Shown here: positions 1 through 7,440 of the stretch, one piece after another
How the letters are laid out: each line of letters opens with the position of its first letter
How positions within the stretch are numbered: position 1 is the stretch's first letter
Origin: Acidobacteriota bacterium
GTDB lineage: Bacteria > Acidobacteriota > Terriglobia > Terriglobales > Acidobacteriaceae
Length of the DNA: 8,050 bases
Direction of reading: 5' to 3'
Assembly: GCA_021782675.1 (NCBI GenBank)
Contig: JAJXUS010000078.1
Span: 1-8,050 of the forward strand
Position numbers and translations under genes: made by a program
The notes under the pieces: model-generated
Seen by the model: the letters and a program-made list of their open reading frames with translations, nothing else
The model's database searches: none
What the model was told of the DNA's origin: nothing

Positions 1-240
1 ATTCCTTGTCAACAGAGAGCCCTCCAAAAATGACCCTATTTCCGGCGACCTGCACTAGCCAAACTAGCACAGGGCATTCCTGCTCCAGCACTCCCGACTG
101 CAGAATGCTGTATAGACCAATTGAGCACTCATGCCAGCCACATAGAGCTGGCGTTCCCTTTGCTCTGCGGCGTCCTGAAACAGTGCGCGCTCATGTAGCG
201 AAGCCGATGCCGTACGGAACCACTCTGCGCCACGGGGCAC
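1..240. other. Non-coding flank, no gene supported
   Basis: I see no convincing gene here. The open frames that cross it run into the receptor terminator and the receptor 3' end, and they lack a ribosome binding site. Minor sequence structure is present. ACTAGC occurs twice in direct orientation (54-59 and 63-68). A weak hairpin has GCCAGC/GCTGGC arms (133-138 and 147-152). A perfect minus-strand TTGACA lies at 7-12, whose matching -10 box would fall outside the window, so it may belong to a gene further left. Confidence 0.5.
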
Positions 241-279
241 AAAAAGGGCTGGGGCTTCGATGTTCCGAAGCCCCAGCCC
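241..279 (-). terminator. Intrinsic terminator of the TonB-dependent receptor gene
   Basis: A perfect 14-bp inverted repeat (246-259 paired with 266-279) encloses a 6-nt loop. The stem is GC-rich. Read on the minus strand, the hairpin is followed directly by TTTTT (245-241), the classical Rho-independent arrangement. It begins 12 bp past the receptor stop codon (292-294), so it should end that transcript. Read on the plus strand no T-tract follows, so it is probably a one-directional terminator. Confidence 0.9.
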
Positions 280-291
280 GCGTTCCGCCGC

Positions 292-3200
292 TCAGAAGCT
301 GAGCCGAAGTGCGAATTCAATGTTGCGGGGCGGTCCGGCAGTTGCCGTCACAATTCCAGTCACTCCCGGCAATCCCGCGATTGGACTGGGACCATTGAAC
401 TGCGTGCGGTTGAAAAGGTTGTAGGCCTGGGCCGTAAACTTCACCCGCAGATTCTCGCCAACCGGAGTCTCCTTGGATAAAGCCATATCCCAGTTCTTGA
501 TTCCATCCATCCGTAGGGTGGAATCGAGTCTGGACGCCGTTCCGAAGGCGGTAGTTGAGGTCGTGGGCGTGAAGCACGCCGTGTTGAACCACCCCTTCAG
601 CGCGCGGTCATAGCGGGACCCGCCGACCGTCTTGTTGCATCCCGGCACCACATCGGGGCGGATGAAATTGCCAGGCGCCCAGATGAATCCGTTGCCCGCG
701 CCAAACTGCTGCATGATCGGACTGGAGAACTGCACCATTCCGATCGGGGTGCCGCTGCGCAGCGTCGTCAGCCCCTGCAGATTCCACCCGCCTGCCAGTT
801 TTGAAACCACCGCATTGCCATTGTTCAACCATGCCCGGCCTCGTCCAAATGGCAGCGGCAGCATGTAACCGAAGGTCAGGTTCTGCGGTATGTCGTAGGC
901 GCTCAACGACCGCTCCGCCCGGCCGATGTTGGTATTGTCCTGCACCTGGCCGCTGAAGATATTTCCCTGGTCCAGGAAGCTGGTGATGTTATCCGTATTC
1001 GAGATCAGCTTCGACCAGGTATACGCCATCACCACCTGCCCCCCCGACCATATCCGCTTGTTCACTGAGATTTGCAGCGAGTGATAACTGGAAAAGCCGC
1101 GGCGAGGATCCTCCGCCAATGCGCGATCGTACTGCGGGAAAGGCTTGAGCAGCATTCCCGCGGGAACGGTCGGCCGCGACATGAGTGAACTGGGATTGCT
1201 GATTGCGCCGTAGAAGGGATTCGGCACCTGTGCCTGCAGCGTCGCCGAGCCCAGTGCGAAGTACTTGGTCTCCAGCTGGTTCACATTCAGGTTCGACGCC
1301 GTCGCAAAGCCCTGCATCAGCAGATGCGTCCCCTTGGATCCCGCGTAGGCAACGGTGACCGTTCCATTTCTTCCAATCTGACGCTCGACCGCCAGGTTCC
1401 ATTGCTGCTGATAGGGATAACTCTCCCCTGGCACCCGCGATACGATGCTCGAGCCGTAGTAGTTCGCCAGATTCGCGCCGCGGCCCGGCGGAAGACTTGC
1501 GCCCTGCGGGAAGGGATTCGCAGTGGTGGCGTTGATCTGGTCGGGATTGCCGGTCGATACCTGGAAGGAGTTGTACACTCCGGTCACGATGGTGTTGATC
1601 GGCGAAAAATTCGGCCCATCCTGCGCCAGCGAGAACGGCAGATACGAGAGCCCATACCCCGCCCTGATCACCGTCTGTTCATTCAGGCGGTAGGCCAGCC
1701 CCACTCTGGGAGCAAACAGCTTCCAGTGCAGGTTATCCTCCCGCTGCGAGGGCCACGCCGGGCTGGCCACCAGTGCCAGTACCCCTCTCGTCTGCTGCGT
1801 GCCCCCCGTGATCGGCTTCGTGTAGGAGTTCAACGTGCCCACATTGGTCGCCAGGTTGGGCAGGAAAACCGTGTCCCGATTCTGCGCCTCGGAGTACATG
1901 CTCGGCTGGTCCCAGCGAAGCCCGAGCGTCGCTGTCAGCTTGTGCGAAACCTGATACGTATCCTCGGCGAAGAATCCGTAGTTGCTGTAGTACGCGCGCG
2001 ATCCGCCTACGTTCCCCAGGTTGCTGCTCAGGGGAATGCCGAGCAGATTCGAGGCCAGCGCCGCTCCCGTCGCGCCCGGCGCCTGCGAGCTCGCCGTCGC
2101 CTGGCTGTCGTAGATCAGCGTGATGCCGCTGGTGTCTGGATCGGAGATCCATTGCACGTGGCGAATGTTCGCGCCCATCTTGATCTGGTGCTTGCCTATC
2201 GTCTTGATGATGTTTCCCGTCAGACCGAAGATGTTCTGGTGCCAGTACAACTGCGAGCCGATGCCGTTCGAGCCTGTCAACGCCGTCGCGGGAAATCCCG
2301 TGGTGCCATTGAAAGTCGACGACGGAATCGATCCGCCCCCCGTAGTCGCAGTCGCTGTCATCTGGCTGGGCAGACGGGCATAGTTGGTCCCATATTTGCC
2401 CAGATCGATATTCGTGCTGTCGGGCGCCTCATTCTGGAAGATGCGCAGATACGACGCGCGCACATCGGCCAGTGTGGTGGGGTTGATGGTATACGTGTTC
2501 CCCAGCGCTGCCTCCTGGCTGTACAGGCCGGTTGCGCCCTGCCCCTGGGTATGCGTTCCCCACGCATCGTACGGCGTGCTGATCACCTTCGAGTACAGGT
2601 AGCGCGCGAAGAGCATGTCTTTGCTGCCGAAGTTCTGGTCCACGCGGCCGTCGTAAAGATCCTGCACTCCGCCGGTCTTGAAATGCGTGATGTAATTGTT
2701 CACCAGGCCGCCCTGGTTGGGCGCCGGAAACGTGTCCTTGAGAATGGCCTGAGCCGTCGGATCCAGCCGCGAGGCGCAGATCACGTTCAGCTTCCCATTG
2801 CAGCTGAACTGCGGAGCGCCCGGCTGGCTGTGGTCATAGATCGGCGGCAGGCCGGCAGCGGAAAAATCCCCCGATAGCTGCGCGGTGGTCGGAACTGTCG
2901 TGGTTGAAAGCACCGCGCCATGGGTTCGCGTCCCCTCGTAGCCAAAGAAGAAAAACGCCTTGTTGCGCTTGATCGGGCCGCCCACGTTTCCGCCGAATTG
3001 ATTCTGAATCAGCGGAGAGCGCGCCAGCCCGGCATGATTCGAAAAGAAATCATTGGAATTTAAAACCGTATTCCGCAGGTAGTCGTACGTGGATCCATGA
3101 AACTCGTTCGTCCCTGACTTCGTCGTGACATTGATGACGCCGCCCGCATAGTTGCCGTATTCTGCGCTGACATTGTTGGTGGCAACACGAAACTCCTGCA

Positions 3201-3996
3201 CGAAATCCTGCGACGCGATGATCCCGTTCACGTTGTTTGCCGGACCATTCGACGACACGCCGTCAATGAAGAACGCGCTCTGGTTGCCGAACGCGCCACC
3301 GATGAAATAGTTGCCGAAGGCGATGGAGTTGGTCCGTGCCCCGCCCGCCTGGTCGCCCGAAGACGTTCCATACGTGGAGCCGCCAGCGGCCACGCCGGGC
3401 ACCAGCGTCATCAGGTTGTTCACGGTGCGGCCGCTCACCGGCATGTTCTCCACCGTCTGCTGGCTCACCACCGAGCCCAGTGAGGTGCTGTCCGTCTGCA
3501 GAGTCACCGCGTCGGCCCGAACTTCCACGGTCTCTGAGATGTTACCCACCTCCAGGGTGGCATCGACGCGGGAGGTCACGTCAACCTGCACGTGAACGTT
3601 CTCGGCGATGAAGTGTTTGAAGCCGCTCTGCTCAATGTCCACTTGGTACAGCCCGGGAGGCAGATTGGCAAACAGGTAAGTTCCGCTGGGCCCCGTCTGC
3701 ATGGCGCGCGTTTCACTGGTGCCCAGATTCGTCAGCTTCACATCGGCGCCAACCAGGGAACCGCCGCTCGAATCCGCCACGAATCCAACCACGGAGCCGA
3801 ACCTGACTTGCGCGTTGGCGTTCATCGCTGATGCCAGCAGCACCAGGCCGATGAACGGTGCGATGACAAGGACCAACAGGGCCGCATAGGAAATGCGCCG
3901 CGGCTCACGATTGATTTCGCATGGGATGGTTTCGGCTGAAAGCTGGAAACCCGTTCTGAATGACTGCGTCACCAAATTCAACAGAGTGTTGAGCAT
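292..3996 (-). CDS. TonB-dependent receptor, Oar-like, with N-terminal carboxypeptidase-regulatory-like domain
   Basis: This is an outer-membrane active-transport receptor of 1234 residues, presumably energised by TonB/ExbBD; its substrate cannot be told from sequence. From the N-terminus it has a long signal peptide (hydrophobic core about 36-57, likely cut after ANA at residue 62). A carboxypeptidase-regulatory-like beta-sandwich follows (about 66-150, with PSGTYLFANLPPGLYQV). Next is a TonB-box-like ETVEVRA (155-161) and then the plug (about 175-300, including MPVSGRTVNNLMTLVPGV and GGVINVTTKSGTNEFHGS). A long beta-barrel ends in FALRLSF, whose terminal Phe is a typical BAM-complex signal. 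The ATG at 3996 was chosen over one 31 codons upstream (4089) because a perfect AGGAGG precedes it by 9 nt. The gene has its own candidate promoter and a strong terminator, and no SusD, sugar-hydrolase or metal-uptake partner is adjacent, so it appears monocistronic. Family assignment is firm; the ligand is unknown. Confidence 0.93.
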   Translation of the reverse strand: MLNTLLNLVTQSFRTGFQLSAETIPCEINREPRRISYAALLVLVIAPFIGLVLLASAMNANAQVRFGSVVGFVADSSGGSLVGADVKLTNLGTSETRAMQTGPSGTYLFANLPPGLYQVDIEQSGFKHFIAENVHVQVDVTSRVDATLEVGNISETVEVRADAVTLQTDSTSLGSVVSQQTVENMPVSGRTVNNLMTLVPGVAAGGSTYGTSSGDQAGGARTNSIAFGNYFIGGAFGNQSAFFIDGVSSNGPANNVNGIIASQDFVQEFRVATNNVSAEYGNYAGGVINVTTKSGTNEFHGSTYDYLRNTVLNSNDFFSNHAGLARSPLIQNQFGGNVGGPIKRNKAFFFFGYEGTRTHGAVLSTTTVPTTAQLSGDFSAAGLPPIYDHSQPGAPQFSCNGKLNVICASRLDPTAQAILKDTFPAPNQGGLVNNYITHFKTGGVQDLYDGRVDQNFGSKDMLFARYLYSKVISTPYDAWGTHTQGQGATGLYSQEAALGNTYTINPTTLADVRASYLRIFQNEAPDSTNIDLGKYGTNYARLPSQMTATATTGGGSIPSSTFNGTTGFPATALTGSNGIGSQLYWHQNIFGLTGNIIKTIGKHQIKMGANIRHVQWISDPDTSGITLIYDSQATASSQAPGATGAALASNLLGIPLSSNLGNVGGSRAYYSNYGFFAEDTYQVSHKLTATLGLRWDQPSMYSEAQNRDTVFLPNLATNVGTLNSYTKPITGGTQQTRGVLALVASPAWPSQREDNLHWKLFAPRVGLAYRLNEQTVIRAGYGLSYLPFSLAQDGPNFSPINTIVTGVYNSFQVSTGNPDQINATTANPFPQGASLPPGRGANLANYYGSSIVSRVPGESYPYQQQWNLAVERQIGRNGTVTVAYAGSKGTHLLMQGFATASNLNVNQLETKYFALGSATLQAQVPNPFYGAISNPSSLMSRPTVPAGMLLKPFPQYDRALAEDPRRGFSSYHSLQISVNKRIWSGGQVVMAYTWSKLISNTDNITSFLDQGNIFSGQVQDNTNIGRAERSLSAYDIPQNLTFGYMLPLPFGRGRAWLNNGNAVVSKLAGGWNLQGLTTLRSGTPIGMVQFSSPIMQQFGAGNGFIWAPGNFIRPDVVPGCNKTVGGSRYDRALKGWFNTACFTPTTSTTAFGTASRLDSTLRMDGIKNWDMALSKETPVGENLRVKFTAQAYNLFNRTQFNGPSPIAGLPGVTGIVTATAGPPRNIEFALRLSF

Positions 3997-4005
3997 CTCC
4001 GTAAC

Positions 4006-4011
4006 CCTCCT
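4006..4011 (-). promoter_or_regulatory. Ribosome binding site of the receptor gene (AGGAGG)
   Basis: The minus strand reads AGGAGG, then 9 nt, then ATG at 3996. This is a perfect anti-Shine-Dalgarno match at good spacing. It decides the start in favour of 3996 over the upstream in-frame ATG at 4089. Confidence 0.85.
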
Positions 4012-4110
4012 AACGTGCAAGGCGGCATATCTGGAGCCTGTACTCTGTGCGGGCAATGAAGACACGCCGCCCGCTAGGGCCTGGAACATTGGAGCGTCCC
4101 ACGAATGGTG

Positions 4111-4138
4111 GTAGGCCTATGAGTCAACACTTGTAGGC
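4111..4138. repeat. GTAGGC direct repeat spaced 22 bp, overlapping the receptor -10 box
   Basis: GTAGGC occurs at 4111-4116 and again at 4133-4138. The repeat distance is 22 bp, close to two helical turns. The promoter-proximal copy overlaps the -10 box and the other lies just past the expected start point, within an 8-bp palindrome TAGGCCTA (4112-4119). A regulator binding one DNA face is possible; chance is not excluded. Confidence 0.3.
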
Positions 4139-4158
4139 GCTTCCACTTGAGTTGTCAA
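4130..4158 (-). promoter_or_regulatory. Candidate sigma-70-type promoter of the receptor gene
   Basis: On the minus strand a perfect -35 box TTGACA (4158-4153) is followed by a 17-bp spacer and the -10-like box TACAAG (4135-4130, 4 of 6 consensus bases). Initiation near 4123 would give a leader of about 127 nt before the ATG at 3996. The -35 box lies inside a short palindrome and the -10 box overlaps a direct repeat, so the promoter may be regulated. The -10 box is imperfect and promoter consensus in this phylum is less well defined, hence moderate confidence. Confidence 0.5.
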
Positions 4159-4159
4159 G
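4146..4159. repeat. Inverted repeat overlapping the receptor -35 box
   Basis: CTTGA (4146-4150) and TCAAG (4155-4159) form a perfect 5-bp inverted repeat around GTTG, covering the TTGACA box. This is a plausible half-site arrangement for a dimeric regulator, but the arms are short enough to arise by chance. Confidence 0.35.
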
Positions 4160-4613
4160 GGCGCTTTGCCCAAATCCCGAGGAAGTTGTCTATACATAAG
4201 AGCATTCAAATCAGCCAACTTGGGGGCGGTTTGTACAGGAAAGCATCCTCCCCATTCATCGCAAACCCAAGCCGACATGTAATTTCCGCGCAGCTCATTG
4301 AGCCAGCACGGAACACCGCTGCGCGTGGCGGCATTCCCCGGTTCCAAAGCGCATTCGAGCCCGATTCAGAGTGCCTTCGCAGCGAGCGGCGTTGAAGCTC
4401 CTCGTGTCTCACTCGGTTGCCCGCACCGGCTTCTCCAATACATCGAGCATGCCCGTCGTCTGTTTTTAAAATTACGGCGCATCGGCGCCCGTATCTCCAC
4501 CATGGTGCTGTCGCGGACCGTATAAAACGCCTCGATGCCGGCATTGCGATTCACCACCACCCGCATTGCCCGCAACACTCAGGTGCTGCGACACACTCGC
4601 CTGCTCCGAACCC
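4160..4613. other. Intergenic stretch without a supported gene
   Basis: This stretch lies between the AsmA-like stop codon and the receptor promoter, and its base composition is visibly less GC-rich than the flanking genes. Several short minus-strand open frames cross it (4117-4347, 4206-4544, 4366-4578), but none has a Shine-Dalgarno sequence, a recognisable motif or neighbour-like codon use. I see no tRNA, and no intrinsic terminator for the AsmA-like gene. A weak hairpin (GCAACAC/GTGCTGC with one mismatch, 4572-4589) is the only structure noticed. It may simply be a long leader or decayed sequence. Confidence 0.45.
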
Positions 4614-6248
4614 TCAAAAATCCACCCCGAACTGCGGGTCCTTCCGCGTCCCGTAGACGTGCACCTTCACCTTCGTGCCTGCTCCGTCCTTGCGGAACAA
4701 CGGGTCGACGGGCTTGAGCAGCCATCCTTTCCATCCCCCCACCAGGTGAGAAATCGTGGCATCCATCCGCGCCGTGCCGCTGAAAGACAGCGACCCGCCG
4801 TCGATCCCATAGGCGCCGTGCAGGTCGATCTCCGCTCCCGGCACGATGTAAACCAGGTGCGGAAGGTGCACGTCGCCGTCTTTGATCGTGAAGTCGCCTT
4901 CCATCGTGGAGCGCACATCCGCCGCCGCGGCAGTTTTGGCCGCATCCGGCATGCCTTGCCCGCGCAAGCTCAGCTCGCCAATGCGCTCCTGCAGCTTGGG
5001 ATTGGAAAACTGCGCATCCTCGAGCCGGAAACTGCCCGCCAGCCGCATGCGCTCGTCCACAGGATTGGAGCCCGGCGAAAGCTCGAAATCCGTCTTCACA
5101 TGCAGCGTTCCATTGAGCAGTGGCTGACCGCTTCTGCTGGTCAAACGCATAAAATCGCCGATCTGGCCGTGCTCCACATCGACGGTCAGGTTGAGGTTGT
5201 GTCCGTGCGGGCCGCCCGCTTTCAGTCCGGCCGGCGCTGGCGCCTGCACTATCTTGCCGCGCGCCGTGAATTGCGAATTACCCAAGGTCGCCGTCACCGG
5301 CTCGAGCCATGTATCGCCATTGGTGCCATCTACGCGTGCGTGGAAGCTGGTATGCAGCGGCACGGCGGTGCCAAAACGGGTGAGCGCGAAATCCGGCGTG
5401 TCGGTCGTGCCATCTACAACCATCGCCCGCAGCGTGCCCTGGTATTTTCCCGTCGAGTTCAAAATGCCCGCAATCCCCTTGAACACGCTCAGGTCGGCGT
5501 GGTCGAAGCGATAAGCGCCCGCCACCGGCGTTTCTCCGGGATCCTCCACCACCCATGGCCCCATCGTGCCTTTGGCGGTGATTAACCCTGCCGGCCGAGG
5601 ATTGGTGAGCACCGCCGCGTACTCCATGGCCCCCGCCGCGTTTACATGCGTAATGCGCACGGTCTTAATGTCGAACTGCAACGGTTCCTTGCCCGGAACA
5701 GACGTCTCAAGCGTCAGCCGGGCGTTGTTGCACTGCACGCTGTCGATCTGGAAGCGCAAGCCCGCCAGCAATGCGGCGCCCCGCCCGGAAGGCGACGGTG
5801 CAGGCGCCTCCACATCCGCCGCATGGGTCAAATGCGGCCGCGGCGGAACGTCGATCCTCAGCCCATCCAGGGCAATGGCCCAGATGTGAATCGGCTTGCC
5901 GCGGACGAAGTGAATGGGGGCGCGAAAGTGGAACTCCGCAAGCGTGACCAGCGGGTTGCGCGCCTCGTTGGAGCCGGGTACCGCTACCCCCGCCACGCTG
6001 GCCGGCGGCCAGATCCGCAGCCCTTTGCCCTCGGCGAGCAGCCCGTGGGCCACTGAGATGTGAAAGCTGTCCAGCTCCACCCGCGCGTGGAAGTGCTCCT
6101 CAAGCCGCTGCACAATCAGAACGCGCAGAAAGGGCTCTGCGCGGTGCGCCGCGATGTCGATGGCGATTCCCAGCAGAACCAGCGCAATCAGCAAACTGAC
6201 GGCGAACCACTTGAAAATTCGATGTCGGCGCCAGAACCCTAGCGGCAT
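4614..6248 (-). CDS. AsmA-like protein with AsmA_2-type C-terminal region
   Basis: This is a 544-residue inner-membrane-anchored protein whose bulk is predicted to sit in the periplasm. A short basic N-terminus (WRRHRIFKW) leads into one membrane segment (about 13-33). Next comes the typical AsmA-family opening (RVLIVQRLEEHFHARVELDSF and a VAHGLLAEGKGLRI stretch, about 42-79). Repetitive beta-rich sequence follows, with the conserved end at about 450-544: GDFTIKDGDVHLPHL, PGAEIDLHGAYGIDGGSLSF and the terminal GTRKDPQFGVDF. Members of the AsmA/TamB/YhdP superfamily are linked to outer-membrane assembly and phospholipid transport between the membranes; that role is inferred here. The start is uncertain. 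ATG 6248 places the membrane segment near the N-terminus, ATG 6299 would add 17 residues, and neither has a strong ribosome binding site. Upstream extension as far as 6614 is open but does not look like protein. The gene is transcribed towards the receptor gene but lies over 600 bp from it, and divergently from the zinc-ribbon gene. Confidence 0.8.
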   Translation of the reverse strand: MPLGFWRRHRIFKWFAVSLLIALVLLGIAIDIAAHRAEPFLRVLIVQRLEEHFHARVELDSFHISVAHGLLAEGKGLRIWPPASVAGVAVPGSNEARNPLVTLAEFHFRAPIHFVRGKPIHIWAIALDGLRIDVPPRPHLTHAADVEAPAPSPSGRGAALLAGLRFQIDSVQCNNARLTLETSVPGKEPLQFDIKTVRITHVNAAGAMEYAAVLTNPRPAGLITAKGTMGPWVVEDPGETPVAGAYRFDHADLSVFKGIAGILNSTGKYQGTLRAMVVDGTTDTPDFALTRFGTAVPLHTSFHARVDGTNGDTWLEPVTATLGNSQFTARGKIVQAPAPAGLKAGGPHGHNLNLTVDVEHGQIGDFMRLTSRSGQPLLNGTLHVKTDFELSPGSNPVDERMRLAGSFRLEDAQFSNPKLQERIGELSLRGQGMPDAAKTAAAADVRSTMEGDFTIKDGDVHLPHLVYIVPGAEIDLHGAYGIDGGSLSFSGTARMDATISHLVGGWKGWLLKPVDPLFRKDGAGTKVKVHVYGTRKDPQFGVDF

Positions 6249-6654
6249 CTCGACTCTTTCGCCTCGATGATCCCATTCTCGCAGCAATGCCTGGCCCATA
6301 GGTGCCCCGCTATTCCTGTCTCCCCTTACGCAAGTCCGCACCGTGTCGCTGGGTCGCCTCACTGCGCCCTCATTCTTGTTGATCGGAATGCACCGATCCT
6401 GGCCCAACGAAATCGAAGCCCCGGCTGCCGCTGCCCGCCAACTCCAGAGACAACATAAAAATAGATGCTGCCATCCGCTTTCGCGGTCCCGATGCGGAAC
6501 CGTAGCGAAATTTATCCCGAGAAAACCGCGGCACTGGGGCGGGAGTTCTATCAGCTCTTTGATTCCAGCAGCAGCGGCCTTCCGGGCCGGAAACTTGCCT
6601 CCGCCCAGCCGCATTTCCCTTCCCTCGATCTTTGCCGTAGACTTCTGGGAGCAG
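6249..6654. other. Divergent intergenic region between AsmA-like and zinc-ribbon genes
   Basis: This region must carry the 5' regulatory sequence for both divergent genes. I could not find a -35/-10 pair of convincing quality on either strand. The notable elements are an 18-bp interrupted palindrome (6381-6398), an odd-length 13-bp palindrome TTCCGG-G-CCGGAA (6580-6592) and an A/T-rich patch (6455-6463). Open frames cross it on both strands only as upstream extensions of the flanking genes. I checked it for RNase P RNA hallmarks because of its size and saw none. Confidence 0.45.
6381..6398. repeat. Interrupted palindrome GATCGG-N6-CCGATC in the divergent spacer
   Basis: Perfect 6-bp arms (6381-6386 and 6393-6398) flank a 6-bp centre. 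The site lies 82 bp upstream of the nearer AsmA-like start (6299) and about 257 bp upstream of the zinc-ribbon start. It could be an operator for a dimeric regulator or a small hairpin in the AsmA-like leader. Only one copy is present, so support is weak. Confidence 0.3.
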
Positions 6655-7440
6655 ATGCAGGCCTTGGTGGAACAACTCGTAAAGCTTCAGGCGCTCGAAC
6701 TTGACCGCACTCGCCTGCTTCACGAGCTGCGTGCGCTCCCCGCCGAAGTCGCCCGCGCCCAGGCCTCTCTCGCCGCTGCCCAGCAAAAGTCCGCGGACGC
6801 TTCCTCCGCGCTCAGCCGCGAAGAAAACCTGCGCACCAAACTGGAACGCGAAATCGAGAGCCACCGCCAGAAGGCCACTCGCTTCCGCGCCCAGTTGGAT
6901 GACGTCAAGACCCCCGAGCAGGCCGCCGCCATCGAGCACGAAGTCCAGTTCGCGACCGCCGAAATCGACCGCCTCGAAAACGAAGAGTTTGCCAGCCTCG
7001 AGCGCACTGAGGCCAAAGAAGCCGAACTGGCCCTGGCGCGCGCTCAGGTTGAGTTGCTGGCCGCCTCGCTCGAAACCGCGCAGGCCAGCGCCGCGGCCCA
7101 GACGCGCCAGCTTCAAATTGAGCTTGCCGCTCTCGACGAAGACCGCCAGAAGGTACGTGGGCTTATCGACCCGGCCTGGCTAGCGCGCTTTGACCGCCTC
7201 GCCTCCGCCCGCGGAACCGGCATCGCCCGCGCAGACAATCAGCAGTGCACCGGCTGCCGCATGGGACTGCGCCCCCAGACATGGAACCAGCTTCGCGAAG
7301 GCGAACTGCTCACCTGCGACAGTTGCAGCCGCCTCATCTACTGGGATCCCGCCATGGCTCCTCAGCCCAAGGAGCCGCAGCCGGCCACCGCCCCCGGCCA
7401 GGGTCGCCCCATCCGCAAGCCCAGCCAGGCCGGCGCGTAA
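6655..7440 (+). CDS. Coiled-coil C4-type zinc-ribbon protein, COG1579 / zf-RING_7 family
   Basis: This is a 261-residue cytoplasmic protein. Residues 1-170 are heptad-rich and Glu/Ala/Leu/Arg-dominated, predicting a long helical hairpin, with the family-typical KTPEQ near the turn (85-89). A short linker (DPAWLARFDRLASARGTGIA, 172-191) leads into a C4 zinc ribbon with Cys198, Cys201, Cys221 and Cys224 (CTGC, 19 residues, CDSC), ending RLIYW. A Pro/Gln-rich basic tail of about 30 residues follows (232-261). Relatives include Helicobacter FlgZ (HP0958) and chlamydial CT398/CdsZ, linked to sigma-54 and flagellar or type III secretion factors, but the role here is unknown. The usual CPxCGR second knuckle reads CDSCSR. 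The ATG at 6655 was chosen because it begins the family-like MQALVEQLVKLQALELDR. A GGGAG lies only 3 nt upstream, which is unusually close, and the in-frame extension upstream looks non-coding. It lies upstream of the antiporter and is possibly co-transcribed with it. Confidence 0.88.
   Translation: MQALVEQLVKLQALELDRTRLLHELRALPAEVARAQASLAAAQQKSADASSALSREENLRTKLEREIESHRQKATRFRAQLDDVKTPEQAAAIEHEVQFATAEIDRLENEEFASLERTEAKEAELALARAQVELLAASLETAQASAAAQTRQLQIELAALDEDRQKVRGLIDPAWLARFDRLASARGTGIARADNQQCTGCRMGLRPQTWNQLREGELLTCDSCSRLIYWDPAMAPQPKEPQPATAPGQGRPIRKPSQAGA

Noticed and set aside
6..302. A plus-strand open frame of 98 codons at the window start
   Set aside because: It runs through the receptor terminator hairpin into the receptor 3' end, has no ribosome binding site and shows no recognisable sequence.
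1324..2877. A plus-strand open frame of 517 codons inside the receptor gene
   Set aside because: It is wholly antisense to a confidently assigned beta-barrel, is Arg/Val-rich with no domain, and has no ribosome binding site. It reflects codon bias on the opposite strand.
4341..4365. tRNA T-arm-like string (ATTCGAGCCC, 4353-4362)
   Set aside because: No matching acceptor stem, D-arm or anticodon arm could be placed around it.
4566..5585. A plus-strand open frame of 339 codons opposite the AsmA-like gene
   Set aside because: Its Arg/His/Ala-rich composition is typical of an antisense shadow of GC-rich coding sequence, and the minus-strand product has clear family motifs.
6249..6614. Upstream extension of the AsmA-like gene to 6614
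   Set aside because: The added residues are Arg/Gly/Cys-rich and show no family similarity. They would place the membrane anchor about 135 residues inside the protein, and no ribosome binding site supports the far start.
6343..6654. Upstream extension of the zinc-ribbon gene to 6343
   Set aside because: The extension is Pro/Arg/Ser-rich and unlike the family, whose members begin close to the first coiled-coil helix, matching the ATG at 6655.
6300..6654. RNase P RNA in the divergent spacer
   Set aside because: The length is suggestive and COG1579 genes can lie near rnpB in some bacteria, but the conserved core sequences of the RNA were not found on either strand.
6370..7116. A minus-strand open frame of 248 codons opposite the zinc-ribbon gene
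   Set aside because: It is Gly/Leu/Phe-rich with no motif and lies antisense to the coiled-coil region of a recognised family.
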